A DNA stretch of 64,000 bases, taken from contig NC_082410.1 in assembly GCF_004011695.2 (NCBI RefSeq), forward strand, positions 744,001 to 808,000, written 5' to 3'. The notes beneath the pieces were generated by a model, which ran no database searches, was not told where the DNA came from, and was given only the letters and a program-made list of their open reading frames with translations. Each line of letters starts with the position of its first letter. Positions within the stretch are counted from its first letter, which is position 1. This stretch comes from Ascochyta rabiei. Taxonomy: Eukaryota > Ascomycota > Dothideomycetes > Pleosporales > Didymellaceae. Shown here piece after piece: positions 1 to 10,299 of this stretch. Position numbers and translations under genes: made by a program.

Positions 1-1654
1 GAGCCTAGCTAACCAAAACGCAACTAGTAACAACACGTGAGTACTATTCGACTGTTGTCGTAGTTTTCCAAATTGACTTTTTCAGGACATTGATGATCAA
101 GGGCGCACCAGACATCCTTCTTGACCGCTGCGACACCCTTCTCGACGACAAAGGCGAAGCCGTGCCTCTTACTCCTGCCCAATTGTCGCGTATCGAGCGA
201 ATTAAGGATGACTGGTCTCGTCAAGGCAAGCGCGTCATTTTACTCGCCCAAAAGCCGACTGTCGTACCTTTCTCCGCCAACCATGAGAAGGAGGTCCTTG
301 TGTCCGCCCGTCAAGGCCTCACCTTTGTTGGTATGGTTGGCATTGTCGACCCACCTCGTGATGAAATTCCTGATGTCGTTCGCATCCTCCGCGGTGCTTC
401 CATCCGCATTTTCATGGTCACTGGCGACTTCAAGCTCACTGCGCAGGCCATTGCCGAAGAATGCGGCATCATTTCTAACTCTGCACTCGTCGACGACATC
501 AGCGCTCTTGGCCGTGACGGCAAGATTGGCACCACAAAACAGGCGATTGTTTTGAGTGGCCCCGAACTCATCACCCTGAACGAAGCACAGTGGGACCAAC
601 TCTGCCAATACCAGGAAATCGTCTTCGCTCGCACCACGCCAGAGCAGAAGCTCCGCATCGTCAAAGAGTTCCAGTCTCGTGAAAACATTGTGGGCATGAC
701 TGGAGACGGTGTCAACGATGCACCGTCTCTTAAGGCTGCTGACATTGGTATCGCAATGGGCAGCGGTTCGGACATCGCTATCGAAGCCGCTGATATGGTC
801 CTCCTGGATTCCTTCGCCGCTATCGTTGAGGCCGTCCAATACGGTCGCCTCGTCTACGACAATCTGAAAAAGACCATTGTGTATTTGCTTCCGGCTGGAA
901 GTTTCAGCGAGCTCTGGCCCGTTATTACAAATGTTGTTTTCGGTATTCCCCAGATCTTGTCCTCCTTTTTGATGGTAAGCCTGAGATAATCTGTCCGTTC
1001 ATACAAATCGACTAAAATTCATAGATCATCATCTGCTGTCTTACCGACTGCGCCGCTGCCATAACCCTCGCCTACGAGAAGCCAGAAGCTGACCTTATGC
1101 TGCGCCCGCCCCGCAACCCACGCAAGGACCGCCTCGTCAACACGCGCCTCATCTTCCATGCCTACTTCTTCGTCGGTCTAATTCAATGCTTTCTCTCCTT
1201 CACCATGGCATTCTGGTACCTCGAGACACAAGGCATCCCATTCACCGCTATGTGGTTGAAGTTTGGCGAATATGATCCGCGGTACAATAAGGACTACATC
1301 AATGAGAAGGTCAACGTCGCGAGTAGCATCTACTTCGTTACGCTCGTGGTCATGCAATTGTTCAACCTTCTCGCAACGCGCACACGCAGGCTGAGCATTT
1401 TCCAGCAGCCGCCAATCTTCAACAAGGACACGCAGAATTGGCTACTGTTTCCCAGTATGGTGTTTGCGGTTGTTGTCGTGTTCATCTTCTGTTACATTCC
1501 CAGTCTGCAGAATACTATAGATACCAGGCAGGTGCCAGTCGAGCATTGGTTCCTGCCGGCTGCCTTTGGATTTGGGCTGCTGATGCTGGATGAAGCGAGG
1601 AAGTATTGTGTTAGGAGATGGCCACAGGGGTTGCTTGCAAAGATCGCCTGGTAG
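1..1654 (+). CDS. Type IIC (Na+/K+-type) P-type ATPase, 3' part
   Basis: This is the C-terminal half of a P2-type cation pump, which couples ATP hydrolysis to Na+/K+ or related transport across a membrane. Visible elements are the nucleotide-domain motif MIKGAPDILLDRC, the hinge motif GDGVNDAPSLKAADIGIAM, and C-terminal transmembrane segments. After splicing, the segment following TM6 reads LTDCAAAITLAYEKPEAD and then RNPRKDRLVN. This matches the animal Na,K-ATPase alpha pattern (LTD...AISLAYE...D, RNP..D.LVN), not the fungal ENA (IID) or Pma1 (IIIA) types. The phosphorylation site DKTG lies upstream, outside the window. Proposed exons are <1-36, 86-974 and 1025-1654; the introns are gtgagt...cag and gtaagc...tag. 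The first short exon is inferred only from an open frame that joins in phase. The stop is TAG at 1652. The class is secure; the transported ion is inference. Confidence 0.88.
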
Positions 1655-3109
1655 ATGGGAGGGCCGTGCATCATAATAATTCCAGTTACTATATTATAGA
1701 GCTCGAAAACAACAGGCTCTTTCTTACAAAAATCACCTTCGTTGTTCAAAGCTCCCCGTCCAAACCTCCCTTTACACATATCCCCCGCGTTCATCTTTTC
1801 GCCTTATACTCAGATTCTGCCGCAGCCATCTTAACGTATGTTGCCTGCGCCAAACATGTTTACTGGAAGGATCTGAACCATACTGAAGTTCGACCTTGGG
1901 AAAATGGCTCTTGAATCAAAAAGTAGCGCTCACATAGAATTAGCCGATATTCCTCTTCTGTGTTGGCAAACGCAGCCATAAATGACGATATCCTCTACCG
2001 CAAGACCGTCTATTTCCCAAGCCGCTTGTTTCACACAAAAACGTCTCACTCCATCATCTATGCACCCAAAGCGTCCGCCGTGTGACCAAGCCTCGCACAA
2101 GCAAAGCGCTAGCAAGCCACGCGAGCGCCGCGCGTGCAAAACCACAGCCCTATCTAGCATCATCGCCGGCTGGACAGGCTGCTCGCGTGCTTTGTGCGAT
2201 GTGACCCCAGGATCAGAAGGGTGTAAATGCGGGGTCGCTGGGATGCATTTTGGGGCTGTGACTGGCTCGCTTTGTGATGCTGGACTGCGGTGGGTTGGTA
2301 GTGAACGGTTCAACTAGTCGACGGAGATGATGTTGCATTCTTGAAAATACTTAGGTGTTGTCGCATGCGTCTCCCACTGCTGTCACTGATGTTGTACACG
2401 TCAGCTTTTTAGAAAGAGATGAAAGGTAGGCTCGCAAGAGTGGTCGGAAATGTACTGCATAAAAGTACGCCCGGTACAGCCGACGTTTGAAGCTGACAGG
2501 GTATCACCACTGGGCACGCTCATGCGCAGCACATTGTCTCGACGTTCGATGTGTTTTCCAGAACCGTTGCAGCGGCCTGCTCACGCGCGCTAATATATCC
2601 GCGGAGCCGAGGCAGAGATTGGTTTGATGAAGCGCTAAGGGCCAGTGACCACTCACACGCTATTCTGCAAGACTTCTGAGGAACACTCCGGACTATCTCA
2701 ATCTCCCATGCAAGGCTACACAGGTCTACTATATATTAATCCACGAGAGCATAAGATAACTTTTTGTTCCCGTCAGGAGGCTCATGCACGCCTACGATGC
2801 AAGCTCGCCCAGAATCCCTTTTAAGCTTATCTTCCGCTATTTGTCTGTCACACTGGAGACTTTTAAACCTAGTCATTGCAACAGTACCATAACAAGCGTT
2901 TACGCATGTCCAATAGCACTCTATCTTACTATGCCGAGGGAGCAGGGCATGCTCAAAAGCGCTGCTGATTTCTTGCAGCATGCCACACCAAAGTTCTGAT
3001 GATTCAAGTGTCTTTACATGTGGAAGGTCCGACTACAGGGGGAATAATTGCATATAAGATAAGTAATACAGGTGCATCGTGCTGTACGACCGTCTGATTA
3101 TCACTTCCA
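1655..3109. other. Intergenic, no supported gene
   Basis: This 1.45-kb stretch lies between the ATPase stop and the GH16 start. It has short overlapping open frames on both strands around 1930-2320 and 2736-3000, but none shows a recognisable domain or a convincing splice pattern. The last 60 bp hold the TATA-like promoter of the GH16 gene. Confidence 0.6.
3053..3059 (+). promoter_or_regulatory. TATA-like element upstream of the GH16 gene
   Basis: A tataaga sequence lies about 50 bp before the first ATG of the glucanase gene, in an otherwise GC-balanced upstream region. The position suits a core promoter element with a short 5' leader. This is inference from position and sequence only. Confidence 0.4.
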
Positions 3110-4352
3110 ATGTTTCCTGCAGCCATGTCTCTGACAAGATCGATCGCGACCCTACCGCTGCTCTGGCTTTATGCTACGGCTATCCCAGCTGGAACGGGCC
3201 GGTGGTCAAACGGTACTTCGTCGGCTGTTAATGGTGGTGACTTAAACGCTACAGCGTACGGATTGATCGACACATATGATGGCACCAACTGGCTGAGCAT
3301 GTTTGATGTTCAAGCCGTAAGTGAGCGCTTCAGTGGACGAACCTGACTAACATAATTAGATTGCTGATCCTACTCGTATGTTTTGACCGCTAATCTATGA
3401 CAAGCAAAACTACACTGACAGTGTTTTACTAGATGGCTTTGTTGAATATGTCAACGCGCAGCAAGCCCAACAATTAGGGCTCCTCCGGACACAGGGCAGT
3501 AAAGTCTACATGGGTGTAGATAGCACTTCCATCCTGAGCCCCAACGGAACTGGGCGAAAGAGTATCCGTGTCCATAGTAAGCGAGCCTACAACCAAGCCC
3601 TCGTCATTGCCGATTTTGCCCACGTGCCTGGTAGCAATTGCGGCTCATGGCCAGCCTTGTACGTTCTTCTCTTTGTCTACCCGAACAAATTCCGCTGACC
3701 TACAAATGCAGCTGGATGTTCGGTCCCAACTGGCCTAACCAGGGCGAAATCGACATCTACGAAGGCGTGCACCTAAACACCTATAATCAAGCCACGCTCC
3801 ATACCTCTCCTGGTTGCGTGCCCTCCGTTGGGCCTGGTGGCGAGACGGGACACCGCGTTGGCAACGCTGACTGTGGAGCTGACGGAGGCTTTGGCGGCTG
3901 CGGTGTCGAGTCTAACATCTCTACATCGTACGGCACAGCGTTCAATGCCAACGGCGGCGGCGTGTACGCCACGCTGTGGACAAACACAGGTTTCAAGGTG
4001 TGGTACTTTGCGAATCGACATGTGCCGAGCAATATCAGGGACGGGAATCCTGATCCTAGTTCGTGGGGAACGCCGAGTGCAAACTTTGGACCCGGGTGTG
4101 ACTATGCTGCGAAGTTTAGAGATCTCAACATCGTCTTTGATATTACGTTCTGCGGGGATTGGGCGGGTGGCGTCTGGGGTCAGACATCTTGTGCGCAGGT
4201 CAATTCGAGTTGCAGTGCGTATGTGGCGAGTCAGCCGCAGTCGTTTGCCGATGTAAGTACTCTATCTTGATACTCTCTTTCTTTCTGAGTGCCTGCTGAC
4301 TAATTATTAGAGCTACTGGTTGATCAATTCTGTGAAGGTGTATAGCGTTTGA
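3110..4352 (+). CDS. Secreted GH16 endo-1,3(4)-beta-glucanase
   Basis: A glycoside hydrolase family 16 enzyme that cleaves beta-1,3/1,3-1,4 glucans, probably extracellular or in the cell wall. The N terminus has a hydrophobic signal peptide (MSLTRSIATLPLLWLYATAIPA; the start at 3110 or 3125 is undecided). The GH16 catalytic motif E-I-D-I-Y-E follows the characteristic CGSWPAFWMFGPNWP stretch, which is only restored by splicing. Inferred exons are 3110-3316, 3360-3375, 3433-3658, 3712-4252 and 4311-4352, giving about 343 residues ending SYWLINSVKVYSV. All junctions are GT...AG and keep phase. Exon 2 is a 16-nt microexon and intron 1 is only 43 nt, with a ctgactaac branch site. The gene converges with the AlaX gene, the stops lying 77 bp apart. 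The exact substrate preference cannot be read from the sequence. Confidence 0.92.
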
Positions 4353-4428
4353 ACATGAAAGTCCGGATGCGCATCTCATCCTTTCATATGAGCCGGTTGG
4401 TCGTTGGGTGTCTTTTTGCGAATGCATT

Positions 4429-5763
4429 TCATAGCTCCTCCACAGCTGTCCTGAGTGCCGCTGTCTCACCCTTCTGCCACTCGGTGACCTTGCCTTGCCA
4501 CTTCTCTCCTCTACCACCACCCTTGACTGTCTTCACAAGATCTTTGACTTTGCCAGATAATCTCTCTACCAAGTCCGGGTTTCCGGTAATTACAAGCGAA
4601 CCAGATGTTTTTGTGTCACCAGTGCACAGCAGTACGACTCCCTTACCCTTGAGCACGTCTCGGAGCTCAATAACTACCATGTTGATGAAATCCAGTCCAT
4701 CATCAGGTCGATGTGAGAATGCACCTACGACGCATTGCAGAGTTTCCCTGATTTGCTGGGCCTCGAACTTTACGATTTCTGAAAGCAACCTCTTTTCTCT
4801 TTTTCTTCCCTCTGAGATTTGCTCGCCAAGACCCTGTACCTTTGCTGCAAGCTCTTCCGGCACAGCGCTAGACGATAGTGAGATGGCAATGTTACGCAGA
4901 CCGTTGATCGACTCTGTAGCCATGTTGATAGCGCGGTCTCCAGCAGTGAAGAAGAGTCGACAGTTCGTACCACGTACCGACTGTGTGTGGTGCAATAGAA
5001 TCAGGCCGATGTGAGATGTCTGTTTGAGGTGTGTACCGCAGCAGGCGTTGTAGTCCAAATCGCCGATTTTGATGAATCGTACAACACCCTTCTCTCCATC
5101 ATAGTCAGCTGGCAGGCTAGACGACCCCTTTCCTTGTGGAGTTTCGACTGTGACGGGTAAATTCTCGCGTATTACCGCGTTGCATTCCTGTTGAATCCTG
5201 ACGATTTCTGCGTCTGTCGGTTTCCGTGGAAGTTCGACATAGTTCATTTCACCAGCTTGCCCCATACTCCATCCCAACGTTGGAAGGTCCATGCCATCCA
5301 TGATTGCAGAGAGAAGGTGTTGCCCTGTATGTTGCTGCATAAGATCCCATCGGCGTGCGTAGTACACTGTTTGCCTGACTTTCGTTCCAATCTCCAGAGG
5401 TGTTTGTGAGAAATGTACACATCGTAGTCCATGACGTTGAATGTTCTCTATCGGTATCGCGCTCATGCCTTTGACGCCGAGTGGTGTGATGAAGCCATGA
5501 TCGGTGTGTTGTCCACCACCCTCAGGGAAAAGGACAGAATCAGCAAACTCAATCATCCATGTTCTTTGCGTTGCTGGGTCTGAATGACCATTAACTTTTG
5601 ACGGATCGGTAGACTTTTTCGATTTCGCTTTGTTGTTTTGTGGGGTTTTCGGTGGGATGTACTCGTCGCATGCTACAACCTCGGTTTCCAGCGTCTGCAG
5701 ATAAGAATCCTTCTGGCACGATAGAGCGCCCACGATGCTCGGTGGCACGACAGCTATCGCCAT
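4429..5763 (-). CDS. AlaX-type alanyl-tRNA editing protein (AARSD1-like)
   Basis: A stand-alone trans-editing protein that hydrolyses mischarged Ser-tRNA(Ala), related to the editing and C-Ala domains of alanyl-tRNA synthetase. Both zinc motifs are visible: HTGQH followed by LLSAI, and CCGTH. The tRNA-acceptor region FPEGGGQHTDHG precedes them. The C-terminal third carries a coiled linker and a Gly-rich GGGRGEKWQGK segment like C-Ala. No intron is needed. The ATG at 5763 gives 444 residues and starts just before the conserved region. The frame stays open upstream to an ATG at 5907, which adds 48 residues with five Arg and no acidic residue. This looks like a mitochondrial presequence, so two products are possible. 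The gene shares an upstream region with the NIF3-family gene on the other strand. Confidence 0.9.
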   Translation of the reverse strand: MAIAVVPPSIVGALSCQKDSYLQTLETEVVACDEYIPPKTPQNNKAKSKKSTDPSKVNGHSDPATQRTWMIEFADSVLFPEGGGQHTDHGFITPLGVKGMSAIPIENIQRHGLRCVHFSQTPLEIGTKVRQTVYYARRWDLMQQHTGQHLLSAIMDGMDLPTLGWSMGQAGEMNYVELPRKPTDAEIVRIQQECNAVIRENLPVTVETPQGKGSSSLPADYDGEKGVVRFIKIGDLDYNACCGTHLKQTSHIGLILLHHTQSVRGTNCRLFFTAGDRAINMATESINGLRNIAISLSSSAVPEELAAKVQGLGEQISEGRKREKRLLSEIVKFEAQQIRETLQCVVGAFSHRPDDGLDFINMVVIELRDVLKGKGVVLLCTGDTKTSGSLVITGNPDLVERLSGKVKDLVKTVKGGGRGEKWQGKVTEWQKGETAALRTAVEEL

Positions 5764-5907
5764 GTTTGCGCGTTGGAATAAAGATATGTGCGGGGTACAA
5801 GGGTTGTGATACCAAAAGCGGGGTCTTGAAGTAGATTGACTCAAAGAACATGTGGAAGTAAGAGTTGCGAGAGAAGGTAGTCTTAGTAAGCGCATTAGCT
5901 GCAACAT

Positions 5908-6267
5908 AATTTTTCGTTCGTGAACGGACGCATTGTCCCCAACACGATCTCGGGATGCCACAATAGAGATGATGCATGCATGTTCACTAATGCCAGAAAA
6001 CACAAATGGTGAATAGCTGAAGGCAGGTGTGCCTAGATCTGGTCCACGATCAGCCAATTACAGCACTGCAGTCTCTCCTAGCATGCAGCAACGCCATCTT
6101 TAATGTTCTAGACATCGTCTCAGCACGGCAAAGCTGCCTAGGTACTAGCGCCAATGTCAGCGCCGTGCATCTCGTCTCCGAGATCGTGAGTCGCGTTATG
6201 AACGAAAGCATCGATGACGTAGCCGGGTTAAAACAGCCGACATTCGTCTACTAGCCAGTCGGCATGC
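5908..6267. promoter_or_regulatory. Shared divergent upstream region (AlaX / NIF3)
   Basis: About 360 bp (504 bp if the shorter AlaX start is used) separate two divergent coding starts, so both promoters must lie here unless 5' leaders overlap. I recognise no specific operator or TATA box. The role is inferred from gene orientation. Confidence 0.4.
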
Positions 6268-7188
6268 ATGCCTCGTTCATCCTCTCTGCTGCAAGACATG
6301 CCATTGCCGACCCATGCAGCAGTGACACGCTTCGTGGCCGCGCTTGTGCCTTTCAAAGAAAATGACGTACCACTCCTCTATCATGTACCCCGAAGACGCC
6401 GATATGACGCGGATCTTGCTCTCGTCGACCGTATCGTTCTCTCGATCACCCCGACCCCGGGAGTGTATTCTCATATAGGGCATACTGAGATATACCACCC
6501 GCCGCGCACACTATGCTTCCTTCACCGACCCTGGCAACTCGATCGACGCGCAGTACGTGGAGACACGCTTGTACTCTCGAGTCACACATCGTTTGACGAA
6601 AATCTGACAGTGGGATGGAACCCGCCTTTGGCAAGACGACTTGGAATGAATGATGCAGTATGGTTTTGCGTGCAGGGCTATAAAGGTGACCCAGCAAGAA
6701 AGATAGGCATTGCTGGGTCTGTCTCGATACCACGACAGTCGCTCCTACAGCGCATACAGAGCGAATTTGGACAGATGGAGCTGATACATGAAGGACAGTC
6801 TGACGACATACGCGTCGTGGCTATCATGAACGCCTTTAACGAGGAAGAAGTAATGCGCGTGCTCGACATGGCGCAGGAACATGCTTGGGTGCCGGACGCA
6901 AGTTCCGAGGCTCGAGGGCGGCATGTTCTATACCTTACAGGTCAGCCTCGTGAGAGTGGGATGTTGGCTGCGACCGCGCTGGGCCTTACAGTTGCCTGTG
7001 TTGGACACAAGACGACTGAAGAGTGGGGCATTCGTTTCATGGCTGCCGCCCTGCGGACTGCGTTTCCTAACGTAATCGTCGAAGAGGTGTACGAAGAAGA
7101 GATACCCGTGAGGAGGCCGCCAAAACAGGAAAAAATTCAGCGTTCCCGAACCCTGGAGGTGCAGGCAATAGGAAACATTTCCGAATAA
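6268..7188 (+). CDS. NIF3 / DUF34-family protein
   Basis: A member of the conserved NIF3 (NGG1-interacting factor 3, GTP cyclohydrolase I type 2-like) metal-binding family, whose cellular role is still unclear. The 306-residue length is close to the usual fungal size. The family pattern is visible in order: LHRPWQLD (the HHP-like site), SHTSFDENLTVGWN (the HTNLD-like site) and, near the C terminus, GHKTTEEWGI (the GHxxSE site). These supply the His, Asp and Glu metal ligands. The ATG at 6268 is used; a second in-frame ATG at 6298 is also possible. There is no intron. The C-terminal 30 residues are basic and probably disordered. The assignment rests on spaced motifs, so it is good but not certain. 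Confidence 0.72.
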   Translation: MPRSSSLLQDMPLPTHAAVTRFVAALVPFKENDVPLLYHVPRRRRYDADLALVDRIVLSITPTPGVYSHIGHTEIYHPPRTLCFLHRPWQLDRRAVRGDTLVLSSHTSFDENLTVGWNPPLARRLGMNDAVWFCVQGYKGDPARKIGIAGSVSIPRQSLLQRIQSEFGQMELIHEGQSDDIRVVAIMNAFNEEEVMRVLDMAQEHAWVPDASSEARGRHVLYLTGQPRESGMLAATALGLTVACVGHKTTEEWGIRFMAAALRTAFPNVIVEEVYEEEIPVRRPPKQEKIQRSRTLEVQAIGNISE

Positions 7189-7726
7189 GACACATGCACG
7201 GCCATGCTGTTCAAATGAGATTCAAAGAGGAGTGATACTTGGCAGATTCCACTGGTATGAATGTTTTTACGATTTACTACCCCCTTCGAATCACAGTACA
7301 CCCAGAAATCTTGTATGGAGCCATGGGCATCATATGAGCTCAAGCATACCCTTTTTGGACAGGCCACCAAAGACGCTTAACACCAGCATGCGTGAGCAGA
7401 CATAAGTGGATCATTTCAAACTAGATTGAGGCGTGCACACTGTCAAAGCGCCAGACAACAAGGACATGAGTATATTGCAATTGGAAGTGGTCTGTGGCAG
7501 TGAGGACTGGTTGTTCGAGTGCAACCAACTTCCACCTCTCTGAATGAAAGCCATTAAATACATTTCAGCTTAAGAGTATTGGAAATCCATAGTGACATTA
7601 TATGGTAGGCTATTCCTGTTGAAAGAAGGCTGATATGCTTATGCAAACCATCAAATATAAACACAAGAACAGAAGCCATGTGAAAACAGCGGTGTCATAT
7701 ACAACAGCGAGCACGTTACGCACGCA
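7189..7726. other. Convergent 3' intergenic region
   Basis: This region lies between two tail-to-tail genes. It is comparatively AT-rich in its second half and presumably holds both 3' UTRs. I see no gene. Confidence 0.5.
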
Positions 7727-8801
7727 TCAGCGTCTTACACTCTCTAACCCCTCAGTCACTACCCCAAGCCCCTTTGGCATGACCTCTGGATTATTTTCTG
7801 TCCGCGAGGGCTTGGGTGAGTGCTGAGGTGATACTCGACAACTTGGACCAGTAGAGAGCTCCGAGTATCCATGGTGAGTTTCGGGCCTCGAGACCTCCGC
7901 TGGGAGCTCGGAATATCTGTTCGAAGGTCCGACATCAGCCTCCATCTCTTGAGGGCCGTCTGCCGTGTGAGCCCACTGTCCTTGCGAGTAAGGGCTTTGA
8001 GTGTAAGGGTTCACTTTGCTTGTTGGTGCCATGCTCTGGTAGTAGTCTCCGTTGGTGGCAGAGTATGTAGGTGGCGCTACATTTCGAATCAGTACGTGAT
8101 ATATGACATGTTGTATGGATGCGCTTACGTGACTGGGCAACGAAGTTGGATGAAGAGCGATCGAAGCCTTTGCCATTCATCATAGGGCTAGCAACACCGA
8201 TAGCCTCTTCACTTGCTTTCTTCTGGCTGCGCCTCCTGCGGAGAAGGAAGAAGACGACAAGGCCGATGATGAGGACGCCACCAATCGCTCCACCAACAGC
8301 ACCTCCAATGACTGCGCCGTTTGACTTGCTACCCCCGTCATTTTTTGACAAAGAACTTGAAGTTGATGATGTGCCTGTTCCGGTCTGAGAAGCAGCGTAG
8401 AAGTTGAACTGTTCTGGTCGTTCCATGAAAGCAGGCACCAATCCGCCGTCAGGGCACGTGGGCTCTTCAGAGCATGGTCTTGATTTACAACATCCCCAGA
8501 AGGTTCGGCCGGATGAGCAAGTATAGAAGTTGCTAGCCAGTCCGCAGCTCGCGTCCGGAAATTTCCCATAGTTCGACGCGTTGAAGCCGACCTGACGAAT
8601 GTTTCCCTGTGTGCATCCTGTTGAACATGGATCCGACATGCAACAACCTACAAACTTAGAGCCTGATGCGCAAGCATACCTGCAGACGTTAGAGAGCGGT
8701 CTCTATATGAGGGCCGCGCTAGGCAGGAGTGCACCCTTCGGTGCCGACACGGGCGAAACGTACCATTGGCCCCCAAGTGGGCACGTGAATTTGTCGGCCA
8801 T
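7727..8801 (-). CDS. Single-pass membrane protein with two Cys-rich repeats
   Basis: A fungal-type surface or endomembrane protein of unknown function. Inferred exons (minus strand) are 8801-8764, 8679-8129 and 8076-7727, giving 312 residues; all introns are GT...AG. The N terminus starts directly with MADKFTCPLGGQWYACASGS, without a classical signal peptide. Two related Cys-rich units follow: WYACASGSKFVGCCMSDPC and FYTCSSGRTFWGCCKSRPC. A Ser/Gly-rich stretch leads to a Gly-rich transmembrane helix (AVIGGAVGGAIGGVLIIGLV), then four Arg and a Pro/Ser/Tyr-rich tail. The topology suggests the Cys-rich part is outside and the tail cytosolic, with the TM acting as signal anchor. The resemblance to WSC/SKG6-like fungal sensors is only in layout. 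The gene model is well supported by phase; the function is not known. Confidence 0.75.
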
Positions 8802-10299
8802 TGTAGTATCGAGTCGAGCGTACTGAATAGTGTTCTTAACTGACAAAAAGGCAACAGGAAAACGATTAACAAAATGACGGGGGACAGTGAAACTGAACAG
8901 CAAAGGGAGTGGGTCACGCTGACCTGATGAGATAACATGTGGCACAGCAATTCTAATCTAAGATCAACAATGAAGGGAAGATCATATGTCTCAACAAGAA
9001 GGATTATATGCCATGCACAATTGGCTTGATGAACGTGGGACCTCAGAAAACTTCCACGCATCGCTGTTGTCCATAGGTCCAGCCTCCACAAAGCCTCCAA
9101 TAAAAAGGCCAGCGACTCCGAACACGGTGTAGCCGCACGCTGTTGCAAATTTCAGCTGAGTTGTTTGCTGCATATTTGGTGCTGCGTGAGAAGCTTGTTT
9201 CATTTGTGGTAAGCGGGAGTGAGCATTAGGCTGACTGACTGCCGAATATAGCTTGGTGTATGCCTACGCCGCAGGCCCCGGCTTCAGCTTACGTCGGAAT
9301 GTGGTCATGGCAGTACCCTTAGAACGCCTTAAGAACGCCTTCTGTTGTAACAGAGTATTGCAAGACTGTGCTATTGTATTTAATGAACAACCTCCGGCAG
9401 AAAACCGCTACTATTACGTGCTGTGTATTGTAGTGTCGTACCCGTTTGAAATCCAACGTATCCTCGTGCGAGGAAAAGAGGGCACAGTTTATCATAGACC
9501 TATGACAAAGTCTCACAAACAACCTGCTCGTTGGCGTCTTGGGTACCATCTTGAGATGACTTGGGGCTAGGACCGCTACCGCACCCTGTTTGTGCAGCCG
9601 TATGCGAGAGGCGTAAGGCTGAGTGCAGTAAGATAACTAGCTCGCGGCGCAGCTCGTATACAAGATTAGAGACGACAGATCTTTAGCAGTCAACACGGAT
9701 CGACCTCATCAATCTGCGTATAGGCACTCGTGTGACGATTGCTGCGCAGAGCTCTTGAAGCTCGATTGCGGAGTATCCACGATCCTAAATACGTCCTCGA
9801 AGGACTACCTATTCGGACAGCCTCTTTTTAAACCAGAGACCTATCTTTGAATTGGGTTGCGTCTCATCCTGAAATGCAGACAGATCATGTGCAGCTTCGG
9901 AGAGGCCATACCGATACCATGGTTGTGCGCCCACACCACATTACATTCGTCTCGTAGGTCGAAGTTGTGTGAGTAAAGCGATGGAAAAAGATAGAACGGG
10001 ATCTTGCGTGATCGAGAGATGACGACGTCGTGCTATTGTGGTAGGAGGGAGTGAAGGCTTGACTGCGCTGGCTCTTGCCCAACTTACGCGAAAACTAGCG
10101 CACCCGAATCTAGACCCACCTATGGCGAGCACTTCACTACCATCACGAGGATCTGGACCTCGAAGTGTGTAGCCTCGCTGGAACCCTGCCTCGACTCCGC
10201 TTCTTACGGCTGCGCATATCTTCCAGATGCTACTAAGATCATCCGTCCTTTGCATCTGAGGTGTGGCTTACATTCGCCACCACTAGTCCACCCACCTAC
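8802..10299. other. Intergenic, no supported gene
   Basis: These 1.5 kb separate two divergently transcribed genes (7727-8801 minus and 10300-11514 plus). A 70-codon minus frame at 8991-9203 has a real ATG and one hydrophobic segment (YTVFGVAGLFIGGFV), but it has no other support. The rest shows only short chance frames. Confidence 0.5.

Noticed and set aside
8991..9203. 70-codon minus frame with one hydrophobic stretch
   Set aside because: It has a real ATG, but there is no further exon, no family and no conservation evidence. It is kept only as a remark on the intergenic entry.
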